Assembly (NCBI GenBank): GCA_006538405.1 | Contig: BJKQ01000003.1 | Location: 2,790,001-2,854,000, forward strand | Direction of reading: 5' to 3' | Length of the DNA: 64,000 bases | Source: Hansfordia pulvinata | Lineage: Eukaryota; Ascomycota; Sordariomycetes; Xylariales | Shown here: one piece after another, positions 54,612 through 64,000 of the stretch | Position numbering within the stretch: the first letter of the stretch is position 1 | Layout of the letters: each line of letters starts with the position of its first letter | The notes under the pieces: model-generated | Told to the model about the DNA's origin: nothing | The model's input: the letters and a program-made list of their open reading frames with translations, nothing else | Databases searched by the model: none | Position numbers and translations under genes: made by a program

Positions 54612-55932
54612 GCGATCCCCACGGTGTCGGATGCAGAGGCCGTTGACGCATATTGCGTGATTCTGCATTCAAAGGTGACCTCACGCCGGGCTGAGGTTTG
54701 AGTCACTTTTTCCTTACCCTTGCACCATTTCGCCTATTCCGGCATACGACTTCCTCTCACACTCTTCACGTTTACGACACCCTGGCATATTTAACTTATC
54801 GGCCTCGATCTCGACCCGTGCTGCCTCGGTCCCACCGACGCTTCATCGGTCGCGAGGCCACTTGCATCTCTTGCTGGCGGCACTGGTTGATTCAAGCACC
54901 GGCTTCTGGGGCAAGAGAATACCTGTGAGCGGCTCGAGTCCGCCTTCTACCTACTTTCTCCCATTGTTTTGTTTTCTTGTTTTCTGTTCTGCATCATGAT
55001 ACCCCATCATCGTTTGGATATGACCGTCGTTGATGTCTCCAGCCAATCCCTTTTTCCCGCACGGCGTTGCGTGGACTGCGGGAAGGGGTTGGCCAGACTC
55101 GCCTGCGAAAGTGCTGTTACGCCATCGTACGGGACGGTCATGTTTGCAGCCGAGGTTCCCTGTCCTTGACTGGGCAGGGAAAAAAACGAGACTGAGCGAC
55201 AATGCCATTGCGCTATCGCACCAGGAGCTCGCCTCGTGGGCGTTTTTTTTTTCCCTCTGATTCTATCGACTACGAGCTGGTGTTTGCGCCAGAGCTCATG
55301 TAGTGTTTTGTCGCTCAGCAGATAGGCGTGGCCGAGCCGACAGGCGCGGGCCCAATACAATTACAGATATCTGCCTAAGATGGCGCCAGTCAACCGTGAG
55401 ACTGGCACGTGACTCCTGCCATGTCACGAAGATCCAGATCAGGTGATCTTTGGCTTTGTGCTGCACACTGACATGGGACGCGGTGTCTCTGAGAATTGCA
55501 AGGGATGAAGCCAGAGTGGATGGTGTAGCTCGAAGCAACAAAGTGGTATCTCGACGCGCACGAAGCTGTGACGCGGCATCAATGTCGCGCATCCCAGCAT
55601 AGCCAGGAACGGAAACAGACCGCCAGGGACGGCAACACACGCAACTGCTCCAGTCCTTGCGCCCCAGGCGGACTAGTATTTAGGGAAAGAAACAGAAAAG
55701 CGACAACCTCGAGGCGGTGAGACAAGACAGGGTATTAGGGAACATAAGGGGGAATCGTCTCAAATCAAATCAGGAGAAAATGGCCAACAACGCCCGTTTT
55801 TTTCCAATCTCGTCAAGAACCATCAAGCAGCCATTGAAAAATAAAAAATAAAATAAAGAACGCCCAGACATAAAAGCACCACATAACATGCACAAAATCG
55901 GGTTCCCCCGATGTTCTACCTCGGAAGCGGCA
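54612..55932. other. Intergenic, convergent 3' flanks
   Basis: Lies between the 3' ends of the MFS gene and the membrane-protein gene. A/T-rich stretches near 55795-55860 probably include the 3' UTR of the latter. No gene seen. Confidence 0.45.
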
Positions 55933-57756
55933 TCAGTAGTACCTCGAGAAGCCGGCGTCCGCCTCCCTGACGGGCTCCATGGTCACCGCCGCCGCCGCCC
56001 CCGCCGCCGCCGACCCTGACGTCCGCTGGTGCTGCCAGTGATGATGGGATGTTGACTGTGGAGGCGGCGGAGTCGCTGATGCCGTCGACGCGCCGCCGCC
56101 GCTGCCGTGGGGGTGGTGCGTCGTGTGCGTCGTGTTGGTGTTGGTGTTGGTGGTGACGGAGCTGACGAGGGAGGAGCGGCCCGAGAGCGGCGTCGGAGGG
56201 ACATGGGCTCGTATTGCTGAAGATGATGGTGGTGATGGTGCGATGGGAGGAAGCGCGGGGCGGCGGCGCCGGTGGTGCGCGTGGAGGTCGAGGTCTGGCG
56301 GGACAGGGCGGAGACGAGGGAGTCGTTTCGGTGCAGCGGGGCGGCGCTGCCTGCGCCGGTCGTCGGATTTTGTTGCTGCTGGTGGGATAGGGGGGTGCCG
56401 TGCCGACTGCCGCCGCCTCGGGAGAGGTGACCGGCGGCGGGCCGCCGGACGCTGCTGTCGCGCCGGCCCACGTACGCCGGCGGCGGGTCGTAGATGCTTC
56501 CCGTCCCATCGTCGTATTCCATGCTGTTGTTGTTGTTGTTCAAGTTACCGCCGTTGTTGTTGTCGTCGGTGACGGTGGTGTTGTTGTCCCGCCTCAGGCT
56601 GCCGTAAGGGCCGCGGTACAGGGAGGAGATGGCCGAGATGATGGAGGCGCCGCGGTGCAGGCGGGGGCCGGAGGAAGGGTCGCGCCCGTCGGCGGGCATC
56701 ATGATCCCGCCGCCTCCTCCTCGTCCTCGTAGTATCCGTCGTCGTCTCGGTCGTCGTCGTCGTAGCTGGTGTTGTAGTAGCCGTTGCCGCGCTGGCTGTA
56801 CTGGTGCTGGTGGGAGGTGTGGGAGTCGCCGCGCTCCACGCCGGGGAGGCCCGCGTACTCGCTGGCCGGGTACCGGGACGAGGAGGACGTCAGGGCCGAG
56901 ACGGCCGAGGGGCTGCGGTGGGGGAGCGCGGCGGCGGCGGCGGTGTCGGTGTAGCCTGCTGCGGGCGCGTCTGCTGGGGAGAGGTGGTGGCTCTGCTCCT
57001 GCTGCTGCTGCTGCTGCTGGGCGGGAGAGACGTACTCTGAACCGTACGGGCTGCTGTTGTGGCTGTGACTGTTGTTCAGGTGGTGGTGATGGTCGTCGTC
57101 GTTGTCGTCACTGCTGCTGTGACTACCCCTGCCGCCCGTCATCTCGTGGCTCGCCGCCGCCGCCGGCGGGGGGAAAGACTGCGACGACGACGACAGGGCG
57201 CGCGCGTTGGCATCCTGCTCCTTGGAGCCGCCGCCGTAGAGCGCCGCAGCGCTGTCCTTGCTGCCGCGGTTCGCAGCGCGCGCTCCCTTCTTCCTCCGGG
57301 CGCTGCTGATCTTCTTGGCGATGAAGATGGGGATGAAGAGCCCCGTGGCCGCGGCCGCCGCCTTGCCCGCCGCCCGGCCCAGGTCGGCCCGCTGGCCGCG
57401 CGCTCGCTTCTTGTGCCGCTCTGTTTTTTTGTGTGGGTGCGTTTTGTGGTTAGCTTCTTGTCTCTCTGTCTCTCTTTGTGTGTTTCTGTTTTGCGTGGTG
57501 GTCTGGGTCAAAAAGAGGGGGGGGGTAAAAGACGCGTTTTCGTTTTTTTTTTTCTCTCTCTTCTTACCTTCAATGCAGTAAAAGGGCAGCGACAGCAGGA
57601 AGATGAGGACCACGACGCCGATGACGACAATGACGACGACGGCCCACCGGGGCACGGCGTCCCAGCCCTGCGGCGGCGCCTGCATCCCGTTGTCCTCCGA
57701 GGAGCTCCCCCGCCGTCGCTGCCCGGGATGTTGAGAAAGTCCGCCCGGGCCGCCAT
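55933..57756 (-). CDS. Single-pass membrane protein with long low-complexity tail
   Basis: Exons 57756-57568 and 57420-55933 (intron 57567-57421, GTAAGA...ACAG). Three one-base corrections in G/C runs (57707-57711, 56706-56708, 56180-56182) give 1680 nt, 560 codons. Read this way: MAARADFLNIPGSDGG, SSSEDNGMQAPPQGWDAVPR, a membrane helix (about residues 39-61, WAVVVIVVIGVVVLIFLLSL), then a basic juxtamembrane part (ERHKKRARGQRADLGRAAG, GLFIPIFIAKKISSARRKK). A roughly 400-residue Ser/His/Asp/Asn/Gln-rich region follows, with YYNTSYDDDDRDDDGYYEDE and GSIYDPPPAYVGRRDSSVRR, ending EADAGFSRYY. The PPPAY motif could recruit WW-domain ubiquitin ligases. The family is specific to filamentous fungi as far as I can tell; function unknown. 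An in-frame ATG at 57825 could extend the N-terminus by 23 residues. Confidence 0.7.
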
Positions 57757-58772
57757 GGCCGCCGCCGCCGTCGTCGCCGACGCCCGCGAACGGAGCGCGG
57801 CCACGTCCGGTAAGCCCAGGTGCATCGTCGTTCGACAGCTCGTGTTATGTTTGCGTGTCTGTGGCTTGGTGATGTCGTGTGTGAGAGTGTTCCCTTGTGA
57901 TGTTCGTGTGTGTGAGAGTTGTTCCGGAGAAAAGAGGCGTCGAGGTCTCCCTTGCCGAAAAAGGGGAGATTCCCGGTGAAACTGGATTAACCACTCCTCG
58001 TGTACGGACCGGACCGCTCTCTCCGTGCCGTTCTCTCCAGGCAGGCCCTCCGTGGCGTGATATAGTGGCCCTCTGTCCGTTCTCCCTCGTGGTCAGAAGA
58101 CTCTCTCTGCTCGCCAGTGCAATGTGACGTTGTCCTTTCGCTCCCCCGATTTGCTGCGCTGGTATCGTGTGCTGGGTGAGAACGAGGGGAAAGATCGATC
58201 AAGGTCAGGACAGGTCAGGACAGAACAGGACACGGCGAAGCCAACGGGACGGAATGACGAGAGAGGGCTTCAAAGGGGGGAAGATCCATAGGCCGATCGC
58301 GCGGGATGCGGGCTTGCGGCCCAAGTTATTAGTTTAGGTATTCAGGCACGGCACGGCACTGGGCAGACAGACTTGTTGATCGTTCAAGGCTTGGACGTCC
58401 CCGGTCCACGGTCCATGGTTCATGGTCCATGGATCCCCGTCAGCACTGTCCCGATCGGCTTACGCAGTCTTTCTTTTCTTCCCCCACCGTTGCCCATACG
58501 AGTTTTGGTTGGAGCCCGCCATTGTGAGCTGGGGAGAGGGGGGAGAAAAGGGCCAAGCCGGGCCACCCACAGCCCTGCAGGCGGACCGTGAGGCGCAGCA
58601 CATGCACCACTACGGATCTCTCTCACATACTCGTACGGGAACGTTAGGACGCCCCTCCCTCCCCGGGGCTCGGCAAGGCTGCCCGCCGTTGGCTGCGGCA
58701 CACTATGGACAGACAGCATGAACCTGGTCCCGTCCCGCTCTTAGGGAAGGGGTCAGCATTTTGGCCGACGAC

Positions 58773-58803
<31 letters not shown>

Positions 58804-60471
58804 TGGCCCATGTCACTCTAGATTTCAGCACAGAGCCTGCATCCCCACTCCTTTTGGCAAGTTCTACTATTTTTACAGTGTGCTTCATGATGTATCCCTC
58901 GTCCTCGTCTTTCTTCTTCTTAAGCCTTATCCTTTAAGGAGGACGGACTCTTCATGCCCATGCGGGAGGCTCTTGTGGGGTTCTTTACTTGTTCATGCTT
59001 GGGCACAACAATCCGTTCCAAGCAAAGGTCGGTGGGCGACGCTGCCACGTACGAGCCACGTACGAGCAGGGCAGGGCAGACACGGGTAGAGCAGGGGGTC
59101 GTTGGCGGTTGGTCCGTCCGTGGTGCGTGGGTGGGTTGGCCAAAGCCACGGCACAGCCCCCTTCGGCTCTTTTTCTTTGGGTGGGGGGGTTGTTGACGCG
59201 GCCTCATCGCGAGAGTGAGAGTGATGAGAGACGCAGAGACCGAGAGAGAGAAAGCAAGAGGAAAAAGACGCGCGCGCTAATACGACTTGGGCCAGGCCTT
59301 ACAAAGAATACAATCAAATAAGAAGAAGAAAAAGGATCCAGATTCGTGCTGTGGCGGGGGGTGAATCTGACAGACAGGGCGCCCCAGTGGTGGTGGTGGT
59401 GGTGGTGGTGGCCCACGTCCGCTACCACGGGTACATGCTACTGCTAAATATAAATACATGTACGAGTACATGTAGGGCGAACCGTGGCGCAGTAAGGTAT
59501 TTGTCTAATTGTTGTTCTTGATAAGTATGCACGGGTAGTGACAAATATCCATATGCGAGGACTGGGCGCAGACTTGACCTGGCCTACCTACCTACATTTT
59601 ACCTTGCTACCTCTATTTGCTTCCCTACAAGTACATTCTTACCTTATTCAAAAAATAAAATGGTGAATGAAAATGGAAGAAAAAAAGTGAGCTCGAGGAG
59701 CTATCGCGTAACCGATGTCCCTTTCCCCCCCTTCTTCTTTCCCCTGTCAACCAGCTCCACTCCCACGAAGCGCGTTGCTCCAGTGCCTCTTCCGCGGGTC
59801 GAGAATGCGGCCTCATTACACAACGGGGGGAACGGAGCGGGATTCTAAAAAAAGAAGGGCACGCGATACTGACGATTCGATGAAGCGGCCGACGTGCAGA
59901 TAAGGACCCCTCCAGCGCCAGGGACTTTCCTCTGGGATATCGGGAAAGTGATCGGCGCCGTGTTACTCGTACGCCTCTCTCTCCTCTGTCTACGAGTAAG
60001 GTACCTACATACTCGCCCAGCGCTGGGTCCCTATTCCAAATAATCCCGCCCTTGCCATGATCGTGATCCCCTGGCACGGGATTGGGGTGTTCACTATCGA
60101 AATGTTGTCCATCGTGTTATCCTTCTTTCAGTTGTTGTCGTTATGGTTGTCATTTATTGATTTACCATGGTACGCCACACCTACCCGTAAAGTCTCTGCC
60201 CTGCCTACATGTAGGTACTTGTACCGGGGCAACCGTAGTCGCAGTGGCAGCCGCTTGCACTTTGCCTTTGCTTTTCCTTTCCGACAGACGCAGGCAATAT
60301 CACGTTAGGCGACGCCACGCCGCAGTCATCAGTTCTGAAGCAACCTGCCTGCCTGCCTGCCTGCCTGGCTCTGTAGCTGTCTAGCATTCATCAGCAAACC
60401 GCCACTCCCTCCCAGAAACTCCCTCGTCTTGTCTCTCTCTCTCTCTCAAGGAAGCCTCACTCTTGCCCAGT
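57757..60471. other. Gene-poor interval
   Basis: No supported gene in 2.7 kb. Contains a (GAC)n run at about 58766-58801, (TGG)n at about 59391-59411, a TGTACGAGTACATG palindrome at about 59459-59472, and TACCTA clusters near 59584 and 60000. Confidence 0.45.
58766..58801. repeat. (GAC)n trinucleotide repeat
   Basis: Nearly perfect GAC run with one AAC interruption. Confidence 0.8.
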
Positions 60472-60904
60472 CTAGTCCAGCAGCCTGACCAGGTTGACCC
60501 CATCCCACAGCGGGCACAGGAAGTTCTCGAGCCGCGCGCTGGCCGTCACCTCCTCGTTGAACCGCCGCAGGCTCTGGATGTCCTCGCTCTTCCAGTACTC
60601 GGGCCGGTGCGCCCCAAAGTCGTGCTGCCGCCACGGGTTCGCCTCCGAGTCGTCCGCCACGAACGCGCACCGCAGGATGTTGTCCCCCACAATCAGCCCG
60701 CCGGGCCTCAGCAGCCGGTTCCGGGCCCCGGGCTGCGACCGCTCCAGCACCGCCGCCAAGTACGCCGGGTAGCCCGACTTTTGCGCGTCGATGAAGATGA
60801 CGTCGTACGGCTCCTCGGGTTCCAGGGTGGGGAGTCTGCGATGGATTCCAAGGGGGAGAGGTGGGCATGTTAGCTGACGGTATCCTTTTTGGCGTGTGTG
60901 TGTG

Positions 60905-60936
<32 letters not shown>

Positions 60937-61718
60937 CCTCTCGTGTGTGTACGTGTGTGCGGGTAGGTTGTGTATAAGTGTGCGTAGGACGTGCCGGGCC
61001 ATCTCATATCTTGAGTAGATCAGAGCAACTCTATCCTCGGACTAGCCACTTAGACTCTCGCCGACTGCCCCTTTTGTGCAGTGCCATAAGTGAGGGGGGA
61101 GGGCAGCGGAAAGGGGAACGGGGAACGGAAAAGAGAAGCCACTCACCTCTCCAGCGCATCGCCGACCAGGACTTGCACGTTCTTGACGTCGTTGGCCGCA
61201 AACGTCTCCTCGGCCTTCTTGGCAAACCCGGCGTCGAACTCGAGCCCGGTGACCTGGCCCGACGGCCCGACGGCGTGGCTCCAGACGAGGCTGGACAGCC
61301 CGACGTATACTCCAACCTCGAGGACTGCGGCGTCGCTTGTTGTCAGCTCTCTCGATGCCCGCGGACTGCTTCCGATGTGACACTGCCCCCTTCCGGGACA
61401 TTTTTCCTTCTTTCTTTCGTCTTCCTTTCGCCTCCCACAACTGCTTTCTCAGCTTGCTCTCTCCCTGGCGACCTCCCAGGAGAAAAGGTCTGGGACCGAC
61501 TCACTTCTCTTGGCCCCAATCAGCTTGGCGATGAACGACATGCTCTGCGCCTGGTACGGCGACACCATGTAGTTGGCCGTCTCGGGCATCGTGTCCTGGA
61601 TGTGCTGGTGGTAGTCGAGGATGTGCCGGGGCAGCGGCGTCGTGTGCCTCTCGGCATACTCGGTGACGCTCTGCGAGATCTTGTCGTTGGGGTAGAGGAT
61701 GGGGATGTTGGACTTCAT
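60472..61718 (-). CDS. Class I SAM-dependent O-methyltransferase
   Basis: Exons 61718-61505, 61324-61147 and 60835-60472, total 756 nt and 251 residues, in frame. It matches the caffeoyl-CoA/catechol-type O-methyltransferase family (methyltransf_3): SAM-binding motif I LEVGVYVGLSSLVWSHAVG, VTGLEFDAGFAKKAEETFAA, VLVGDALERLPTL, the DVIFIDAQKSGYPAYLAAVL stretch with the metal-binding Asp, and LRPGGLIVGDNILRCAFVAD. It ends FLCPLWDGVNLVRLLD. It probably methylates a small phenolic or other hydroxyl-bearing metabolite in the cytosol; the substrate is not indicated. Intron 2 is long for this genome (311 nt) and holds a (CT)n microsatellite at about 60906-60930; intron 1 is 180 nt. Confidence 0.9.
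60906..60930. repeat. (CT)n microsatellite in intron 2 of the O-methyltransferase
   Basis: Perfect CT run following a (GT)n stretch. Confidence 0.85.
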
Positions 61719-64000
61719 CTTGGGAGTCGGCTGGGCTGTTTCTTTGTCTCTCGTCTCGTCTCGTCCTGTCTTGTGTGTCGCTCCTTTTCTTCGTCGTCGT
61801 CTTCGTCAACCCGTCGGCTGCGCGAGCTGATCAAATCACGGTGGTGTCGATATCCCAGATGAAGAGGCCTCTGTACGCTACAGCGGGCCGGGTGCGCTGT
61901 CGAGGTCTGGATCTGATCTTTTTTTGAAAACGGCAAAGATATAGCTAGGTAATCACTCAGGATGGGAGAAAAGCACCTTCCACGCGCAGAAGGCAACACC
62001 GGCGGGCTTTATGTACCGGTAGACAGAGCAGGTAGGTAAGGTAGGGTAGCCCGAGGGCCAAAACCCGCGAGTTCCACCGAAGACTGGACCTCGCTGGCCT
62101 CCCTCCGTCTCAGGGATCCCACCGCCGTCGTCTACCTCGGGCTACATCATACATACCTTACCTACTAATCTACTTACATCACCCAAGGCAAGTGGCCACA
62201 TGCACCCGCACGGAAGTCGCCGTCTCAAACTTGCTCACTCGGCCAGCAGCAGCTTCGACGGCGTCCCGTGGGTGGCATTGAGCTCGAGCGGCTTCCCAAT
62301 GACATGCCAGTCCCAACTATACCTATCTACCTTACCTACCTACCTGATCTCCTGCGTCCACCAACCTGATCTCCTGAGTCCACCACTTCACCTGGCATCT
62401 GGCGTATGGGCTGCCTCACCTCGGGCTCCTCCGGCCCGCAACAGGGAGTTCTATACTCCGTAGTCTGCATGCGCAGGAGTGACTAGTCAGCCATCTGGCT
62501 CGATCCGCGACATGGGTGACGGACTAGATGGCCGCCAGGAGGTGACCACATCCAGGTCGCAGCCAGGCCGCAGACGTGGCCCCTCCTCTACACCGCGGGA
62601 TCGCGGAGACGACGAGGGCGACCGGCAAAGTACGGCCCCCCTCCCCTCCCTCCCCTCCCAACGACGCAGGAACACATCACGACAGCCAAGGCCCGGGTGG
62701 AGGGAAGTGGGTGAGCTGACGGGCGAGATAGCTGCCAGGTCTTGCGACAGGGCCAAGAAAATGTGTCGGTACGGGGACAGCTGAACCTCCCATGCTCCAT
62801 GCCAAAATAGCCCGCTCTGATGCCCCTCCGCTCAATCAATCCGTCCACCTGTCAAGATGGGTCCCGGACAAGCGCTCCTTCCCCATCGACGTGTGGTGGT
62901 GAGCTTCCAGGATGGGGCGTCGACCCGGCCCGCGCCCCCCCTATGCCAACTTCCCTGAGAGAGAGGGGGGGAGAGGATTGGGCGATCCGAGCAGAAGCGG
63001 GCCTCCGGGCATCTCGCTCGGAGTCCCAGGCCACCCGGCTACGAGATGCCAGACCGACGAGGAGGTGGGGGCGGAAAAGCAGAAGGGCAAAATGGCGGTG
63101 TCGCCTCGCCTGTGCGACCGGCTTTCCGAGCAGGTATCTAGGGCGGCAGAACGGAACGATCGGGGCGGAGACAAAAGATGGAGAAAGGTGAGAAGGAGGA
63201 AAGTGACAGGGAGGATAGAGAATCTGTCTATTTGAGAGATAGGGGGAAAGAAAGAGAGAGAAAGGAGGGGGAGGGGAAAGGAGGAGTCTGGAAGGCCGAG
63301 GTCACAACGCGAAGCCCGTGTTGCCGGGTCACTAAGCAAAGGTAGGTTTAGCGACCGCGGGATTTCGGTATCCTGTCAACGGCGGCGGCGGGCCCTCGCG
63401 TGAGCGGCACTTTGGTGGTGAGGAAAGGGAAGCCCGTGGCGACGCGGAGGGAAAAGGCAGCAAGCAACCAGCTTCCACCTTCGTCAAGGCCCCGTATCAT
63501 TGTGGGCAAGCCGCGGCAGGCCTCAAGCCGCCTGGTGAGAGTTCTCATCTCATGCCGGCCGGAGCTGGCCGGGCCTCTTCCCACCCTCTTCGCCTTTGGC
63601 TCGCCCTGCTTGTCGTCGGTCGTCCGAAGCTTGAATGGATGGATGCATGGATGCATGGCCAAGGTGGACGGGCCCGCTATACTAGCTACATGACACATGC
63701 GGCGCTTACGCAGAGTCGCGATAGTTTATCTGCGGCGGAACACTCCCCCCTCTTCCTCCCCTCGCCATCGCCTCCGGACGTGCGCTCATTGGATGCTCTG
63801 GCGATTCTTCAACGGCCCGGGGTCGTCAACCTGTCCCGTCTTTTTGTCACCATCGCCGGGTGCGTCTTTCCCTAACACACACCCCTCTTCCCGAGGGGCA
63901 GGCAGTAGGAGCAGATATTCTTGTCGCGCTCGAGCATTAATTCCCAGGGCTCCTCTTGATCTAATTGAACGCAGTTTTCGGAGCACAATGCGGTGGACTC
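61719..64000. other. Intergenic to the right edge
   Basis: No supported gene. Contains the methyltransferase promoter, TACCTA clusters (62146-62165, 62323-62346), an imperfect 22-bp tandem duplication (cctgatctcctgcgtccacc-type, about 62343-62386) and a GA-rich stretch at 63234-63290. Confidence 0.45.
62343..62386. repeat. Imperfect 22-bp tandem duplication
   Basis: Two adjacent copies of a unit starting cctgatctcctg that differ by one base (cgtccacca / agtccacca). Confidence 0.7.

Noticed and set aside
1..64000. tRNA, 5S rRNA, CRISPR array, replication origin or telomere repeats
   Set aside because: Scanned by eye for T-arm motifs, the fungal 5S pattern, regularly spaced repeats and TTAGGG arrays; none seen. 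A tRNA search program would be decisive.

Overview
This window is nuclear DNA of a filamentous ascomycete (Pezizomycotina, most likely a Sordariomycete). The basis is short GT-AG introns of about 50-180 nt with CTNAC-type branch sites, fungus-specific families (SWC4, a YCK-type casein kinase I, a Dal5-like MFS permease, HET-domain remains, a fungal HGD-type kinase, a decayed fungal aquaporin), GC-rich codon use, and wide intergenic spaces rich in microsatellites. The species cannot be named from the sequence.

Layout. 1-0.4 kb: 3' end of an unrecognised gene. 3.3-4.7 kb: peroxiredoxin-like AhpC/TSA gene. 5.4-6.1 kb: secreted protein. 6.1-9.4 kb: gene-poor. 9.4-15.1 kb: an accessory island with a tandem-module protein, an HGD-type protein kinase, a small secreted protein and the C-terminal half of a HET-type protein. 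15.4-22.9 kb: a conserved block with SWC4, a p24 cargo receptor and a plasma-membrane-type casein kinase I. 22.9-33.3 kb: a long gene-poor tract with homopolymers, TACGAGTA palindromes and an aquaporin relic. 33.3-37.2 kb: two divergently transcribed members of one unrecognised nuclear-type family, then a Cys/poly-Q protein. 37.7-46.6 kb: 2OG-Fe(II) oxygenase, interrupted nucleotidyltransferase-like gene, metallophosphoesterase, Ty3-type integrase relic and two secreted proteins. 49.5-61.7 kb: TRAP/AIM24-like gene, Dal5-like MFS permease, single-pass membrane protein and class I O-methyltransferase. 62-64 kb: no gene seen.

Two points matter to anyone using this sequence. First, five otherwise intact genes (AhpC/TSA, HGD kinase, TRAP/AIM24-like, MFS permease, single-pass membrane protein) lose frame at nine places, and every break is repaired by one extra base in a G or C run. 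After that correction each total exon length becomes an exact multiple of three. This looks like a systematic consensus error rather than nine independent mutations, so the frame breaks should not be read as pseudogenes without checking. Second, the most novel content is the 9.4-15.1 kb island, whose gene set resembles fungal self/non-self recognition loci, and the divergent paralogue pair at 33.3-36.2 kb, which shares a palindrome-bearing promoter region.
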